Shown here piece after piece: positions 14,656 through 23,354 of a stretch of 28,547 nucleotides of DNA. How positions within the stretch are numbered: the first letter of the stretch is position 1; each line of letters begins with the position of its first letter. The stretch spans positions 1-28,547 of the forward strand of contig UPXV01000032.1 of assembly GCA_900538465.1 (NCBI GenBank). The letters run 5' to 3'. A model generated the notes under the pieces. It was given only the letters and a program-made list of their open reading frames with translations, made no database searches and was not told the origin of the DNA. The DNA is from an uncultured Erysipelotrichaceae bacterium. Lineage in GTDB: Bacteria; Bacillota_I; Bacilli_A; Erysipelotrichales; Coprobacillaceae. Position numbers and translations under genes: made by a program.

Positions 14656-14901
14656 ATGGCTTATAGTTACAAAACAAAAGGAACTTGTTCTTCACGTATT
14701 GATTTTGATGTAGATAGTGAAGGGAAAGTCAGAAGTGTTAAATTTATTGGAGGATGTTCTGGGAATACACAAGGTGTTGCTAAACTTATTGAAGGTATGG
14801 ATAAGGATGAAGCAATTTCTCGTTTAGAAGGGATTCGTTGTGGGGCAAAACCAACATCTTGTCCTGATCAATTGGCTAAAGCTTTAAAAGAATGTGAGTA
14901 A
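14656..14901 (+). CDS. TSCPD domain protein (TIGR03905-like)
   Basis: This is a small cytoplasmic protein of 81 residues with five cysteines: C11 in GTCSS, C34 in GGCSGN, C62 and C69 in RCGAKPTSCPDQL, and C80. The T-S-C-P-D motif names the domain, also found at the end of B12-dependent ribonucleotide reductases, where a metal or redox role has been suggested. Its function as a free protein is not established. The Cys pattern suggests metal binding or thiol chemistry. It begins 15 bases after apbE with GGAGG in between and ends in a terminator, so it is probably co-transcribed with apbE. Confidence 0.85.
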   Translation: MAYSYKTKGTCSSRIDFDVDSEGKVRSVKFIGGCSGNTQGVAKLIEGMDKDEAISRLEGIRCGAKPTSCPDQLAKALKECE

Positions 14902-14920
14902 TCAATACTCACTTTTTCTT
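14894..14920 (+). terminator. Intrinsic terminator after the TSCPD gene
   Basis: GTGAGTA (14894-14900) pairs with TACTCAC (14906-14912) around a 5-base loop, followed by TTTTTCTT. The stem starts inside the final codons and includes the stop. Confidence 0.85.
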
Positions 14921-14928
14921 TTGGTTTC

Positions 14929-14958
14929 TTGTCTATTTTTGTGATTTTTACATATGAT
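14929..14958 (+). promoter_or_regulatory. Promoter of the small membrane protein gene
   Basis: TTGTCT (14929-14934, 4 of 6) and TATGAT (14953-14958, 5 of 6) are 18 bases apart, directly after the preceding terminator. The leader would be about 10 bases and contain AGGTGAT at 14964-14970. Confidence 0.5.
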
Positions 14959-14974
14959 AGAATAGGTGATTGTC

Positions 14975-15283
14975 ATGATGATACAAAGAATTAAGAAAAT
15001 GCAGTTATTATGTGCAATATGTATGATATTACAATTGATTTGTTATAAGTGGTATATTCCTTTTCATTTGATAGCGGCATTATTAAGTGTTGTGATTATT
15101 TTGAATCAAAGATGGTTTAAAGTGATTCAATTGCAGTATCATTTTTATTTAATAGGTTTGTACTTTTTTAGATTGTGGGTTTTGAGTATTGAGGCAGTTT
15201 ATTTATTACAATTGATTTATGTTGTGTTTTGTTTATATATTGCAATTATGTTAATACTTTTTTCGTTTCATTGTATCTTATAA
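14975..15283 (+). CDS. Small hypothetical membrane protein
   Basis: I do not recognise this 102-residue protein. It is very hydrophobic, with a short basic start (IQRIKKM) and three or four probable membrane helices: about 8-24, 28-45, 52-70 and 74-100. The basic start suggests a cytoplasmic N-terminus. ATG 14975 follows AGGTGAT by 4 bases; ATG 14978 is equally possible, and GTG 14966 overlaps that site. No charged or catalytic motif stands out. It stands alone, with a terminator before it and the dnaE promoter after it, so its neighbours say nothing about its job. Confidence 0.6.
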   Translation: MMIQRIKKMQLLCAICMILQLICYKWYIPFHLIAALLSVVIILNQRWFKVIQLQYHFYLIGLYFFRLWVLSIEAVYLLQLIYVVFCLYIAIMLILFSFHCIL

Positions 15284-15284
15284 A

Positions 15285-15302
15285 GTCAAATTTTGATATA
15301 AT
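15285..15302 (+). promoter_or_regulatory. Extended -10 promoter of the dnaE unit
   Basis: TGATATAAT (15294-15302) is a TG-n-TATAAT extended -10, 21 bases before ATG 15324. A near-perfect palindrome TCAAATTTTGA (15285-15295) touches it and might be an operator. The ribosome binding site AAGGAGGT (15311-15318) is strong. Confidence 0.6.
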
Positions 15303-15323
15303 AAGGCAATAAGGAGGTATCAT

Positions 15324-18300
15324 ATGTTTGGTCATTTACAAGTATTGAGTGCGTATAGTTTTCAAAATAGTACAATATTAATTAAAGATTTGATTCAAGA
15401 TGCATTGACTAAACATATTGATGCATTGGCTTTAACTGATAAGAATAATATGTTTGGTATTCTTGAATTTAGTAAAGAATGTTTAAAATATGGAATTCAA
15501 CCTATTTTTGGAATGGAAGCAAGTATTATGATAGAAGGAGAAATCTATCCTTTTGTTTTGCTTGCAAAAGATGATGTCGGTTATTTTGATTTGGTAAAAG
15601 TGTGTTGTGATATTAATTTAAGTCAAGAAAAATGTATTGATCTGAAAGCTTTATCACTTTATCGTGGCCATATGTTTGTTATTTCAGGATGCCCACAAGG
15701 GATTGTAGAAAGACTTATTGCCAAGGAAATGGAAGAAGAGGCTGTCAAATATTTAAAACTTTTCAAAGATATTTTTCAAGAGAATTATTATGTAATGATT
15801 CAAAATCATCATATTAAATTACAACAAACATTAAATGAACGTATCATATCACTTGCTTCTTATGCAAAAGTAAAAGTCATTTGTTCTAACGAGGTTTGTT
15901 ATTTGAAAAAACAAGATGCCTTAGCAGTAGATTTGATGCAAGCTTCTTATCAAGGAATAACATTGGATGCCAAGTACGAACCACTTACGCAAGAAAAATA
16001 TTTGAAAACAGAAGAAGAAATGCGTTCTTTATTTTCACAAGACATTATTGAAGAAACAATGCATGTTATTTCATCATGCCGTGCAACAATTCCTCTTCAT
16101 GAAAAACATTTGCCAGCCTATCCAGTGCCTAAAAATGGACAAGCATGGGAATATTTAAAAAGTTTATGTCGAGTCGGTTTACAAAAACGTTTTTCAAATC
16201 ATGATATTCCTCACTCTTATATAGAACGTCTTCAATATGAATTGAAAGTGATTCATCAGATGGGCTTTGATGATTACTTTTTGATTGTTTGGGATTATGT
16301 TCGTTTTGCAAAAATAAATAAAATTCAAGTTGGCGCAGGCAGAGGAAGTGCGGCAGGAAGTTTGGTTGCCTATGTTTTGGGCATTACTAATATTGACCCT
16401 TTGAAATATGATTTGCTTTTTGAACGTTTTTTAAATCCTGAGCGTGTATCTATGCCAGATATTGATATTGATTTTCAAGATGATCGTCGTGATGAAGTGA
16501 TTGAATATGTGATTGAAAAATATGGACAAGATCATGCTGCTCAAATTGTCACATTTAATACATATGGTCCACGTGTCGCAATGAAAGACATGGGAAAAGT
16601 CATGGGGATTCCTTTGGCACGTTTAGAAATTATTGCGAAAATGATTCCAACGGGTCCTAAAAATAAAAAGACAATTACGCAAATGTATCAAACATCTGCC
16701 AGTTTTCAAGCTATGATTAATCAAGATCGCTTATTGAAAAAAATTATTGGAGCAACCAGTGTTATTGAACATTTACCGCGTAATATATCAACACATGCGG
16801 CAGGGGTTATTTTATCAAAAGAACCATTACGTGATGTTGTTCCTTTGATTCATGGGCCCACTTCAACAATGATGTCACAATATTCTAAAGACTATATTGA
16901 AGAAGTTGGTTTATTAAAAATGGACTTTTTAGGTCTTAAGAACTTAACAATGTTAGATTATATTTGTAAAGATATTGAAAGAGATACAGGTGAAAGTCTT
17001 GTTTTAAATCAGTTGCCTTTGGATAATCAAAAAACATATGATTTGATTTCTAGAGCAGATACTTTTGGCGTTTTCCAATTAGAGTCTCAAGGTATGCGCA
17101 ATTTACTGAGAAAGATGAAACCTTATTGTTTTGATGATATTGTCGCTGCTATTGCTTTGTTTAGACCTGGACCAATGGAAAATATACCGGCTTATCTAAA
17201 ACGTCGTCAACATTTAGAAAAAGTCACTTATCCATTGCCAGAATTGGAAGATATTTTAAAATCAACATATGGCATTATGATTTATCAAGAACAATTAATG
17301 CAAGTTGCCCAAAAATTGGCAGGCTTTTCACTTGCAAAAGCTGATATACTTAGAAAAGCAACATCTAAAAAAGAAAAGACTTTAATGCAATCTATGAAAA
17401 ATGATTTTATTGAAGGTTGTTTACATAATGGATATAGTCAAGACAAAGCTATTGAAATATTTGATTTAATTGAACGTTTTGCAAATTATGGTTTTAATAA
17501 ATCACATAGTGTTGCTTATGCATATATTGCATATCAATTGGCTTATTTAAAAGCAAACTATCCTCTTTACTTCTTTGCTTCTATTTTATCCAATGAATTA
17601 TCAAGCGAAACAACAAAATTACATTGTATTCAAGAATGTAAAGCTTATCATGTGAATATCTTGCCACCTTCAGTGAATGATTCTTCTTCACGCTTTATGG
17701 TGGAAAATGGAAATATTCGCTATTCTTTGCTGGCAATTAAAAATGTTGGATATGCAGGATATAAAGCTATTATTGAAGAAAGAAAAAATGGACGTTTTGA
17801 GGATATATTTGATTTTATGATGCGTATGGATGAATCAAAGCTTTCTAAAAAGATGATAGAATCATTAATTGATGCAGGAGCATTTGATGAATTTCAAATG
17901 TCAAGAATGACAATCTTAAAGAATTTAGATAGTATTCGTGATTATGGGAATTTAAAAAATACTTTAGGTATTGAAGAAAAACCTGTTCTTACAATCTATA
18001 AAGATCAACAAGATGATAAACTTGCTAGAGAAAAGGCGGCTTTGGGTATTTATTTATCCATGCATCCAATAGAGTTAATGAAAGAAAAATTAACAATTCC
18101 TTATGTGAATATTTCTGATTTATATGAATATGTCAATCAGAGTGTGAATATTGTTGTTCAATTACAAAGAATTAAAAATATTACAGATCGTAAGGGTGAT
18201 GAAATGTGTTTCATTGAAGGCTTTGATGAAACTGGAAGCGTTGATGGTGTTGTGTTTGCCTCACGTTATAAGAGTATAGGTATGATGTTAAAGAAAGGAA

Positions 18301-18380
18301 ATATTTGTCTTATTAATGGAAAAGTGGATATGAAAGATAAATTATCTTTTATTGTAGATAAGGCAAGGGTAATGGAATAA
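15324..18380 (+). CDS. dnaE: DNA polymerase III subunit alpha (DnaE type)
   Basis: DnaE is a replicative C-family polymerase; in Bacillota it extends RNA primers, with PolC doing most elongation. It has 1018 residues, shorter than Bacillus (about 1115) or E. coli (1160). The N-terminal PHP domain starts HLQVLSAYSF where an active domain has HxHS, and LTDKNNM where LTDHxN is expected, so metal binding and any PHP exonuclease are probably lost. The catalytic palm has PD379-I-D381-I-D-F. Other visible blocks are GAGRGSAAGSLVAY, THAAGVILS, FGVFQLESQGMRNLLRKM, GIMIYQEQLMQVAQ and FNKSHSVAYAYIAYQLAYLKANYP. A C-terminal OB fold starts at about residue 925. It leads a long run of replication genes. 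Confidence 0.93.
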   Translation: MFGHLQVLSAYSFQNSTILIKDLIQDALTKHIDALALTDKNNMFGILEFSKECLKYGIQPIFGMEASIMIEGEIYPFVLLAKDDVGYFDLVKVCCDINLSQEKCIDLKALSLYRGHMFVISGCPQGIVERLIAKEMEEEAVKYLKLFKDIFQENYYVMIQNHHIKLQQTLNERIISLASYAKVKVICSNEVCYLKKQDALAVDLMQASYQGITLDAKYEPLTQEKYLKTEEEMRSLFSQDIIEETMHVISSCRATIPLHEKHLPAYPVPKNGQAWEYLKSLCRVGLQKRFSNHDIPHSYIERLQYELKVIHQMGFDDYFLIVWDYVRFAKINKIQVGAGRGSAAGSLVAYVLGITNIDPLKYDLLFERFLNPERVSMPDIDIDFQDDRRDEVIEYVIEKYGQDHAAQIVTFNTYGPRVAMKDMGKVMGIPLARLEIIAKMIPTGPKNKKTITQMYQTSASFQAMINQDRLLKKIIGATSVIEHLPRNISTHAAGVILSKEPLRDVVPLIHGPTSTMMSQYSKDYIEEVGLLKMDFLGLKNLTMLDYICKDIERDTGESLVLNQLPLDNQKTYDLISRADTFGVFQLESQGMRNLLRKMKPYCFDDIVAAIALFRPGPMENIPAYLKRRQHLEKVTYPLPELEDILKSTYGIMIYQEQLMQVAQKLAGFSLAKADILRKATSKKEKTLMQSMKNDFIEGCLHNGYSQDKAIEIFDLIERFANYGFNKSHSVAYAYIAYQLAYLKANYPLYFFASILSNELSSETTKLHCIQECKAYHVNILPPSVNDSSSRFMVENGNIRYSLLAIKNVGYAGYKAIIEERKNGRFEDIFDFMMRMDESKLSKKMIESLIDAGAFDEFQMSRMTILKNLDSIRDYGNLKNTLGIEEKPVLTIYKDQQDDKLAREKAALGIYLSMHPIELMKEKLTIPYVNISDLYEYVNQSVNIVVQLQRIKNITDRKGDEMCFIEGFDETGSVDGVVFASRYKSIGMMLKKGNICLINGKVDMKDKLSFIVDKARVME

Positions 18381-18382
18381 AT

Positions 18383-20992
18383 ATGGAAGAATTGGTTTTA
18401 ATTGATGGAAATTCGTTGTTGTTTAAGGCATATTATGCCACAGCAGCAATGGGAAATTTAATGGTAAATAAAGATGGCATTCCAACAAATGCAGTGTTTG
18501 GATTTGCAAATATGTTACAAAAGATATTAGAGCGTCAAGCAGCATATATTGTTGTGGCATTTGATTATGGGAAAAAGACGTTTAGAAATGATTTGTTAGA
18601 TGAATATAAAGCAACAAGAAAAGAAACACCAGAGGAATTGAAATGTCAATTTGCAATGGTAAGAGACTTTTTAAATGCTTATCAAATCCCTTATTTTGAA
18701 ATGGAAGGGTATGAAGGTGATGATTTGATTGGAACACTTTCTGCTTTGGCAGAAAAAGAAGGTTTAAGTGTTTCTATCTTTACAGGGGATAAAGATGCTT
18801 TTCAATTGGTATCTAATCAAACAACGGTTTATCGAACAGTTAAAGGGGTAACACAATTAGATGTTTATACACCTGAGACTTTACAAGAAAAATATGGTTT
18901 AACACCAGATCAAATTAGAGATTTCTTAGGCTTGATGGGTGATAGTGCTGATAATATTCCAGGAATTAAAGGGGTTGGAGAAAAAACAGCTTTAAAATTG
19001 TTACATGAGTATGGAACAATTGAAAACTTAAAAGAACATGCTGATGAGATTAAAGGAAAATTAGGTGAAAAGATTCGTGAGAATATTGATTTAGGTTTGC
19101 ATTCTAAAAAAATTGCAACGATTCTTCGTGATATTCCAATGACTTTAAACTTAGATGAAGCACGTTATGAGGGTTATAATTTTGAACAACTCAAAGCTTT
19201 TTATCAAAAATATGATATGAATTCATTATTGAAAAAAATATCAGTAGAATCAAGAGTTCCTCATTCTACTGATATCCAATATGAAATCGTTGAAAAAATG
19301 CCTCCTCTTCAACAAGATAGTAGTATCTTAGGTGCGATTTATGATCAAAACTATCATAAATCTATTGTCTTAGGTTATGCATTATATAATTGTCAGCAAG
19401 CTTATTTTATAACATTTGAAAATGCTTTAAAGGATGAAGAATTCTTAAAATATTTAAGCGATGAACGTTATCATAAATACAGTTATAATATCAAAGCACA
19501 AATCCTTTCTGCAAAATGGAATGGTATAACAATCAAAGGAATGGATTTTGATTTACAGTTAGCTTCATATATATTAAATCCAAGCTTAAAAGATGAAATG
19601 AAATATATTGCAGACTATTATGGTTATACATCTTTACAATATGAAGAAGAGGTTTTTGGTAAGAATACCAAAAAACATATTCCAGATTTAGATTTATTAG
19701 CTAAGCATACTGTCAGTAAAGCCAAAGCAATTTATGATTTAAAAGATGAAGCCATTAGAAAATTAAAAGATGAAGACCAATATGATCTTTATCAAAATAT
19801 TGAATTACCAATTACTTATATTCTCGCTGATATGGAATACGTTGGTGCCAAAATTGATGTCAAAGTTTTAAAAGACATGGAAGTGGAATTTGATCATCAA
19901 ATTAAAGATATTGAAGAAGATATTTATATGTTAGCAGGTGAGCAATTTAATATTGCTTCACCAAAACAATTAGGAGAAATCTTATTTGTGAAATTAGGAT
20001 TACCTAATGGGAAGAAAACCAAGAGTGGGTTTTCGACATCTCAAGATATCTTAGAAAAGATAGAAGACTTACATCCTATTGTTCCTCTTATTCAACAATA
20101 TCGAATGCTTTCAAAGTTATCATCAACATATGTTAAAGGATTACAAGATCAAGTCTTTGCCGATGGAAAGATTCATACAATTTATAATCAAGCTTTAACA
20201 CAAACTGGTCGTTTATCTTCCATTGATCCGAATTTACAAAATATTCCTGTGAGACAAGAAGAAGGAAAATTGATTCGTAAAGCTTTTGTCCCAAGTCATG
20301 ATTATCTTGTGACATTTGATTATTCTCAAATTGAATTACGTATTTTGGCTCATTTAGCCAAAGTCCATTCTTTAATTGAGGCTTTCAACCAAGATAAAGA
20401 TATTCATACCCATACAGCGGCTTTGGTCTTTAAAGTGAAAGATGAAGAAGTCACATCGAATATGCGTCGTCAAGCGAAGGCTGTTAACTTTGGAATTATT
20501 TATGGAATGGGTGAATTTAGACTTTCTAAACAAATTGGTGTTTCTTTAGCAGAAGCAAAGGAATTTATTCGTAGATATTTTGAAGAATATCCAGAGATTA
20601 AAGTTTATATGGATAAAATCGTTGAGGATTGTAAGCAAAATGGTTATGTTTCAACAATCTTAAATCGTAAACGTTATATTCCAACCATTAATGATAAGAA
20701 TTTTATGGTTCGTGAACAAGCCAAACGTTTTGCAATGAATTCACCAATTCAAGGAAGTGGTGCTGATATTTTAAAACTAGCCATGATTAAAGTTGATGAA
20801 TTGATAAAACAAAAACATTTAAAATCACAAATGATTTTACAAGTTCACGATGAATTGATTTTCGATGTCTATAAAGAAGAGTTAGATGAAATGATGGTTA
20901 TCATTAAACAAGCTATGGAAGATGCTTTCCAAATGGATGTGCCATTAAAAGTTGATGGCGCTTATGCATCAAATTGGTATGATTTAAAGTAG
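18383..20992 (+). CDS. polA: DNA polymerase I
   Basis: PolA removes RNA primers and fills gaps in replication and repair. It has 869 residues. The 5'-nuclease domain (about 1-290) is intact: LIDGNSLLFKAYYA, AFDYGKKTFRN, YEGDDLIGTL, TGDKDAFQLV, GLMGDSADNIPGIKGVGEKTA. The middle 3'-5' exonuclease fold (about 300-470) lacks the DxE motif, and the second Asp position reads KAQ in YNIKAQI, so proofreading is probably lost, as in Bacillus-type enzymes. The polymerase domain is complete: motif A with D646 in FDYSQIELR, motif B RRQAKAVNFGIIYG, motif C with D823 in QVHDELIFD. It starts 2 bases after dnaE with a weak ribosome site, so coupling to dnaE is likely. Confidence 0.97.
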   Translation: MEELVLIDGNSLLFKAYYATAAMGNLMVNKDGIPTNAVFGFANMLQKILERQAAYIVVAFDYGKKTFRNDLLDEYKATRKETPEELKCQFAMVRDFLNAYQIPYFEMEGYEGDDLIGTLSALAEKEGLSVSIFTGDKDAFQLVSNQTTVYRTVKGVTQLDVYTPETLQEKYGLTPDQIRDFLGLMGDSADNIPGIKGVGEKTALKLLHEYGTIENLKEHADEIKGKLGEKIRENIDLGLHSKKIATILRDIPMTLNLDEARYEGYNFEQLKAFYQKYDMNSLLKKISVESRVPHSTDIQYEIVEKMPPLQQDSSILGAIYDQNYHKSIVLGYALYNCQQAYFITFENALKDEEFLKYLSDERYHKYSYNIKAQILSAKWNGITIKGMDFDLQLASYILNPSLKDEMKYIADYYGYTSLQYEEEVFGKNTKKHIPDLDLLAKHTVSKAKAIYDLKDEAIRKLKDEDQYDLYQNIELPITYILADMEYVGAKIDVKVLKDMEVEFDHQIKDIEEDIYMLAGEQFNIASPKQLGEILFVKLGLPNGKKTKSGFSTSQDILEKIEDLHPIVPLIQQYRMLSKLSSTYVKGLQDQVFADGKIHTIYNQALTQTGRLSSIDPNLQNIPVRQEEGKLIRKAFVPSHDYLVTFDYSQIELRILAHLAKVHSLIEAFNQDKDIHTHTAALVFKVKDEEVTSNMRRQAKAVNFGIIYGMGEFRLSKQIGVSLAEAKEFIRRYFEEYPEIKVYMDKIVEDCKQNGYVSTILNRKRYIPTINDKNFMVREQAKRFAMNSPIQGSGADILKLAMIKVDELIKQKHLKSQMILQVHDELIFDVYKEELDEMMVIIKQAMEDAFQMDVPLKVDGAYASNWYDLK

Positions 20993-21000
20993 GTGAGAAA

Positions 21001-21813
21001 ATGCCAGAATTACCAGAAGTTGAAACTGTAAGACAAACATTGAGACAGTTTATTTTAGAAGAAGAGATATTAGGGATTGATGTTTATTATGATAAAATTA
21101 TTCAAGGAGATACACAGGAATTTATTGAAAAATTAACACATCAAACTATTCATGATATTGATCGCATAGGAAAGTATTTGATTTTCTTGTTAGATGATGA
21201 TGCTTTTGTATCACATTTGCGAATGGAAGGGAAATATCATATTGTTGATAGTGATGAGCCTATCACTAAGCATACACATGTTTCTTTCCATTTGCCTCAT
21301 CATCGTGATTTACGATATATAGATACGCGTAAGTTTGGGCGTATGGAGCTGGTTGATAGATATGATTATGCTTGCCAAATGCCACTTTGTAAATTAGGGA
21401 AAGAACCTTTTGATATCAGGAGTGAAGAATTATATGAATTGTTACATAAATCATCATTACCAATCAAAACGGCTTTGTTAGATCAATCTATCATGTGTGG
21501 AATTGGAAATATATATGCGAATGAAATTTGTTTCTTAATGCATATTGATCCACGAACACCAGCCAAAAGATTATCAAAAAAAAGAGTCAATGAATTAAGA
21601 GAAGTTGCTGTGGATGTTTTAAATCGAGCGATTGCTCAAGGTGGAACAACAATTCATTCATTTGATGCGAATGGTATTCATGGTTTATTTCAAGTGCAAT
21701 TAAATGCTCATGGTCAAAAGACGTGTCCGATTTGTCATGGAGCAATTAAAAAAATACAGTTAAATCAAAGAGGAACATATTTTTGTCCACAGTGTCAAAA
21801 AAGGAGGTATTGA
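21001..21813 (+). CDS. mutM: Formamidopyrimidine-DNA glycosylase
   Basis: MutM removes 8-oxoguanine and formamidopyrimidines and cuts the abasic site. The 270 residues begin PELPEVETVRQTL, so the catalytic N-terminal proline (after Met removal) and the next Glu are present. Other marks are RIGKYLIF, HLRMEGKY, RKFGRMEL, the helix-two-turn-helix with GIGNIYANEICF, and a C-terminal zinc finger C242-x2-C245...C262-x2-C265 with QRGTYFCP. AGGTGA overlaps the polA stop, 8 bases upstream. Being next to polA fits a base excision repair role. Confidence 0.95.
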   Translation: MPELPEVETVRQTLRQFILEEEILGIDVYYDKIIQGDTQEFIEKLTHQTIHDIDRIGKYLIFLLDDDAFVSHLRMEGKYHIVDSDEPITKHTHVSFHLPHHRDLRYIDTRKFGRMELVDRYDYACQMPLCKLGKEPFDIRSEELYELLHKSSLPIKTALLDQSIMCGIGNIYANEICFLMHIDPRTPAKRLSKKRVNELREVAVDVLNRAIAQGGTTIHSFDANGIHGLFQVQLNAHGQKTCPICHGAIKKIQLNQRGTYFCPQCQKRRY

Positions 21814-21814
21814 T

Positions 21815-22765
21815 ATGATTCGTTGGGGTATTATCGGTTTAGGAAATATAGCCATGAGGTTTTATAATAGTCTTATGCATTGTGAAAATGGATATCTCTA
21901 TGCAGTCGCGTCACGAACTCCTTTGAAAAGAGAAAGTTTTCATCAACAATATCCTCATGTTAAAGTTTATGATAACTATGAAGATTTATTAAATGATGAA
22001 CAGATTGATGTTGTTTATATTGCGCTAAGACATGCAGATCACTTTGCTTTATCGAAAGCAGCTTTATTACATCAAAAGGCTGTGCTTTGTGAAAAACCAG
22101 CGACTTTATCATATCAACAAACACAAGAATTATGTGATTTGTCTTTTCAAAACAATCTCTTTTTTATGGAAGCCATGAAAACACGTTTTATTCCTTTGAT
22201 TGCTGATATCAAAGAAGAATTAGAAAAAGGAAGTATCGGTGATATTGAATACATTGAAACAGCATTTTGTTCATGTGTTCCTTATCAAGAAGGTCATTAT
22301 CTCTTTGATAAGGGACAAGGGGGAGCTTTATATGATGTTGGTATTTATAATATCGCATCTGTTTTGGATTATATTCATAGTCCCCTTGTTCATGTCAAAA
22401 CAAAATGGAAAGAAAATTATGGTGTGGATGTCCATGATAACATTGAATTGACTTTTGAAAATGGTCAAAAGGCTTTTATTGAATTGGCCATTGATGAAAA
22501 GAAAGAGAAGAGCATGACAATAAAAGGGACTAAAGGGAAGTTAATTGCAGAGCCTTTCTATCGTCCAACAGTAGCTACTCTTATTCAAGATGGGCAAGAA
22601 AGAATACTTCAAAAACCTTATATCCGAGATGATTTTTATACAGAAATTGAAGAAGTTCATCGTTGTCTACAAGCTCATTTGATTGAAAGTCCTCGTATGA
22701 CACATCAAGATTCATTAGATTGTATGGCTGTTATTGAGGCGATTAAGGAGAGTTTTTATGACTAG
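21815..22765 (+). CDS. Gfo/Idh/MocA-family oxidoreductase
   Basis: This is an NAD(P)-dependent oxidoreductase of 316 residues, cytoplasmic, with an N-terminal Rossmann fold marked by GIIGLGNIA, the ASRT segment, and the family motif CEKPAT near 93-98. The C-terminal alpha/beta domain contains FDKGQGGALYDVGIYNI, typical of the dihydrodiol-dehydrogenase-like branch. The substrate, probably a sugar or cyclitol, cannot be told. It is placed between mutM and coaE, one base after the mutM stop with AAGGAGG inside mutM, and overlaps coaE by 8 bases. It does not belong functionally with the replication genes around it, so it is likely an insertion into an older cluster. Confidence 0.85.
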   Translation: MIRWGIIGLGNIAMRFYNSLMHCENGYLYAVASRTPLKRESFHQQYPHVKVYDNYEDLLNDEQIDVVYIALRHADHFALSKAALLHQKAVLCEKPATLSYQQTQELCDLSFQNNLFFMEAMKTRFIPLIADIKEELEKGSIGDIEYIETAFCSCVPYQEGHYLFDKGQGGALYDVGIYNIASVLDYIHSPLVHVKTKWKENYGVDVHDNIELTFENGQKAFIELAIDEKKEKSMTIKGTKGKLIAEPFYRPTVATLIQDGQERILQKPYIRDDFYTEIEEVHRCLQAHLIESPRMTHQDSLDCMAVIEAIKESFYD

Positions 22766-23354
22766 GGTAATTGGAATAACGGGATCTATTGCGGTAGGAA
22801 AAAGTACAGTTACATATTATTTACAAACGCATGGTTATCAAGTATTGGATGCTGATGAAATCTCACGTCATGCTTTAGATAAAGGAACCAAGTGTTATAA
22901 AAGGGTTAAAGAAATGTTTGATTGTCTTGATGAACATGGGGAGATTAATCGTGCGTGTTTAGGTCAGATTGTTTTTCATGATCAAGATAAGAAAAAACAA
23001 TTAGAAGATATTATTCATCCTTATGTTATTGAAAAATTAAAGGAAGGGATTCAACAATGTCAATATCCTTTTATCTTTTTGGATATTCCTTTATTGTTTG
23101 AAGCCCATTTAGAACATTTATGTGATAAAATCATTGTTGTGTATGTTGATGAAAAAACACAAATGAAAAGATTAATGAAAAGAAATTCTATTTCTCAAGA
23201 AGATGCAATGCATTTGATGTCACAACAAATCTCTATTGAAAAGAAAAAAGATTTAGGAGATTTTATATTAGATAATCGTCAAAATTTTCAAGATTTATAT
23301 GATGATATAGAAAGAGTATTAAAGGAGTTAAAAAATGAAACTATATATGAGTGA
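22758..23354 (+). CDS. coaE: Dephospho-CoA kinase
   Basis: CoaE phosphorylates dephospho-CoA, the last step of coenzyme A synthesis. I chose ATG 22758 (198 residues) with AAGGAG at 22745-22750, 7 bases before; an earlier in-frame start has no such support. The P-loop is G9-S-I-A-V-G-K-S16, followed by LDADEISRHAL (substrate Asp), HPYV, FLDIPLLFE and the arginine-rich lid RLMKRNSISQEDAMHLMSQQ. Length is typical. In many Bacillota coaE sits between mutM and dnaB, as here. It overlaps the Gfo/Idh gene by 8 bases and dnaB by 20. Confidence 0.95.
   Translation: MTRVIGITGSIAVGKSTVTYYLQTHGYQVLDADEISRHALDKGTKCYKRVKEMFDCLDEHGEINRACLGQIVFHDQDKKKQLEDIIHPYVIEKLKEGIQQCQYPFIFLDIPLLFEAHLEHLCDKIIVVYVDEKTQMKRLMKRNSISQEDAMHLMSQQISIEKKKDLGDFILDNRQNFQDLYDDIERVLKELKNETIYE

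Noticed and set aside
22239..22451. Plus-strand 70-codon frame inside the Gfo/Idh gene
   Set aside because: Out of frame within a conserved domain and without a ribosome site or family resemblance.
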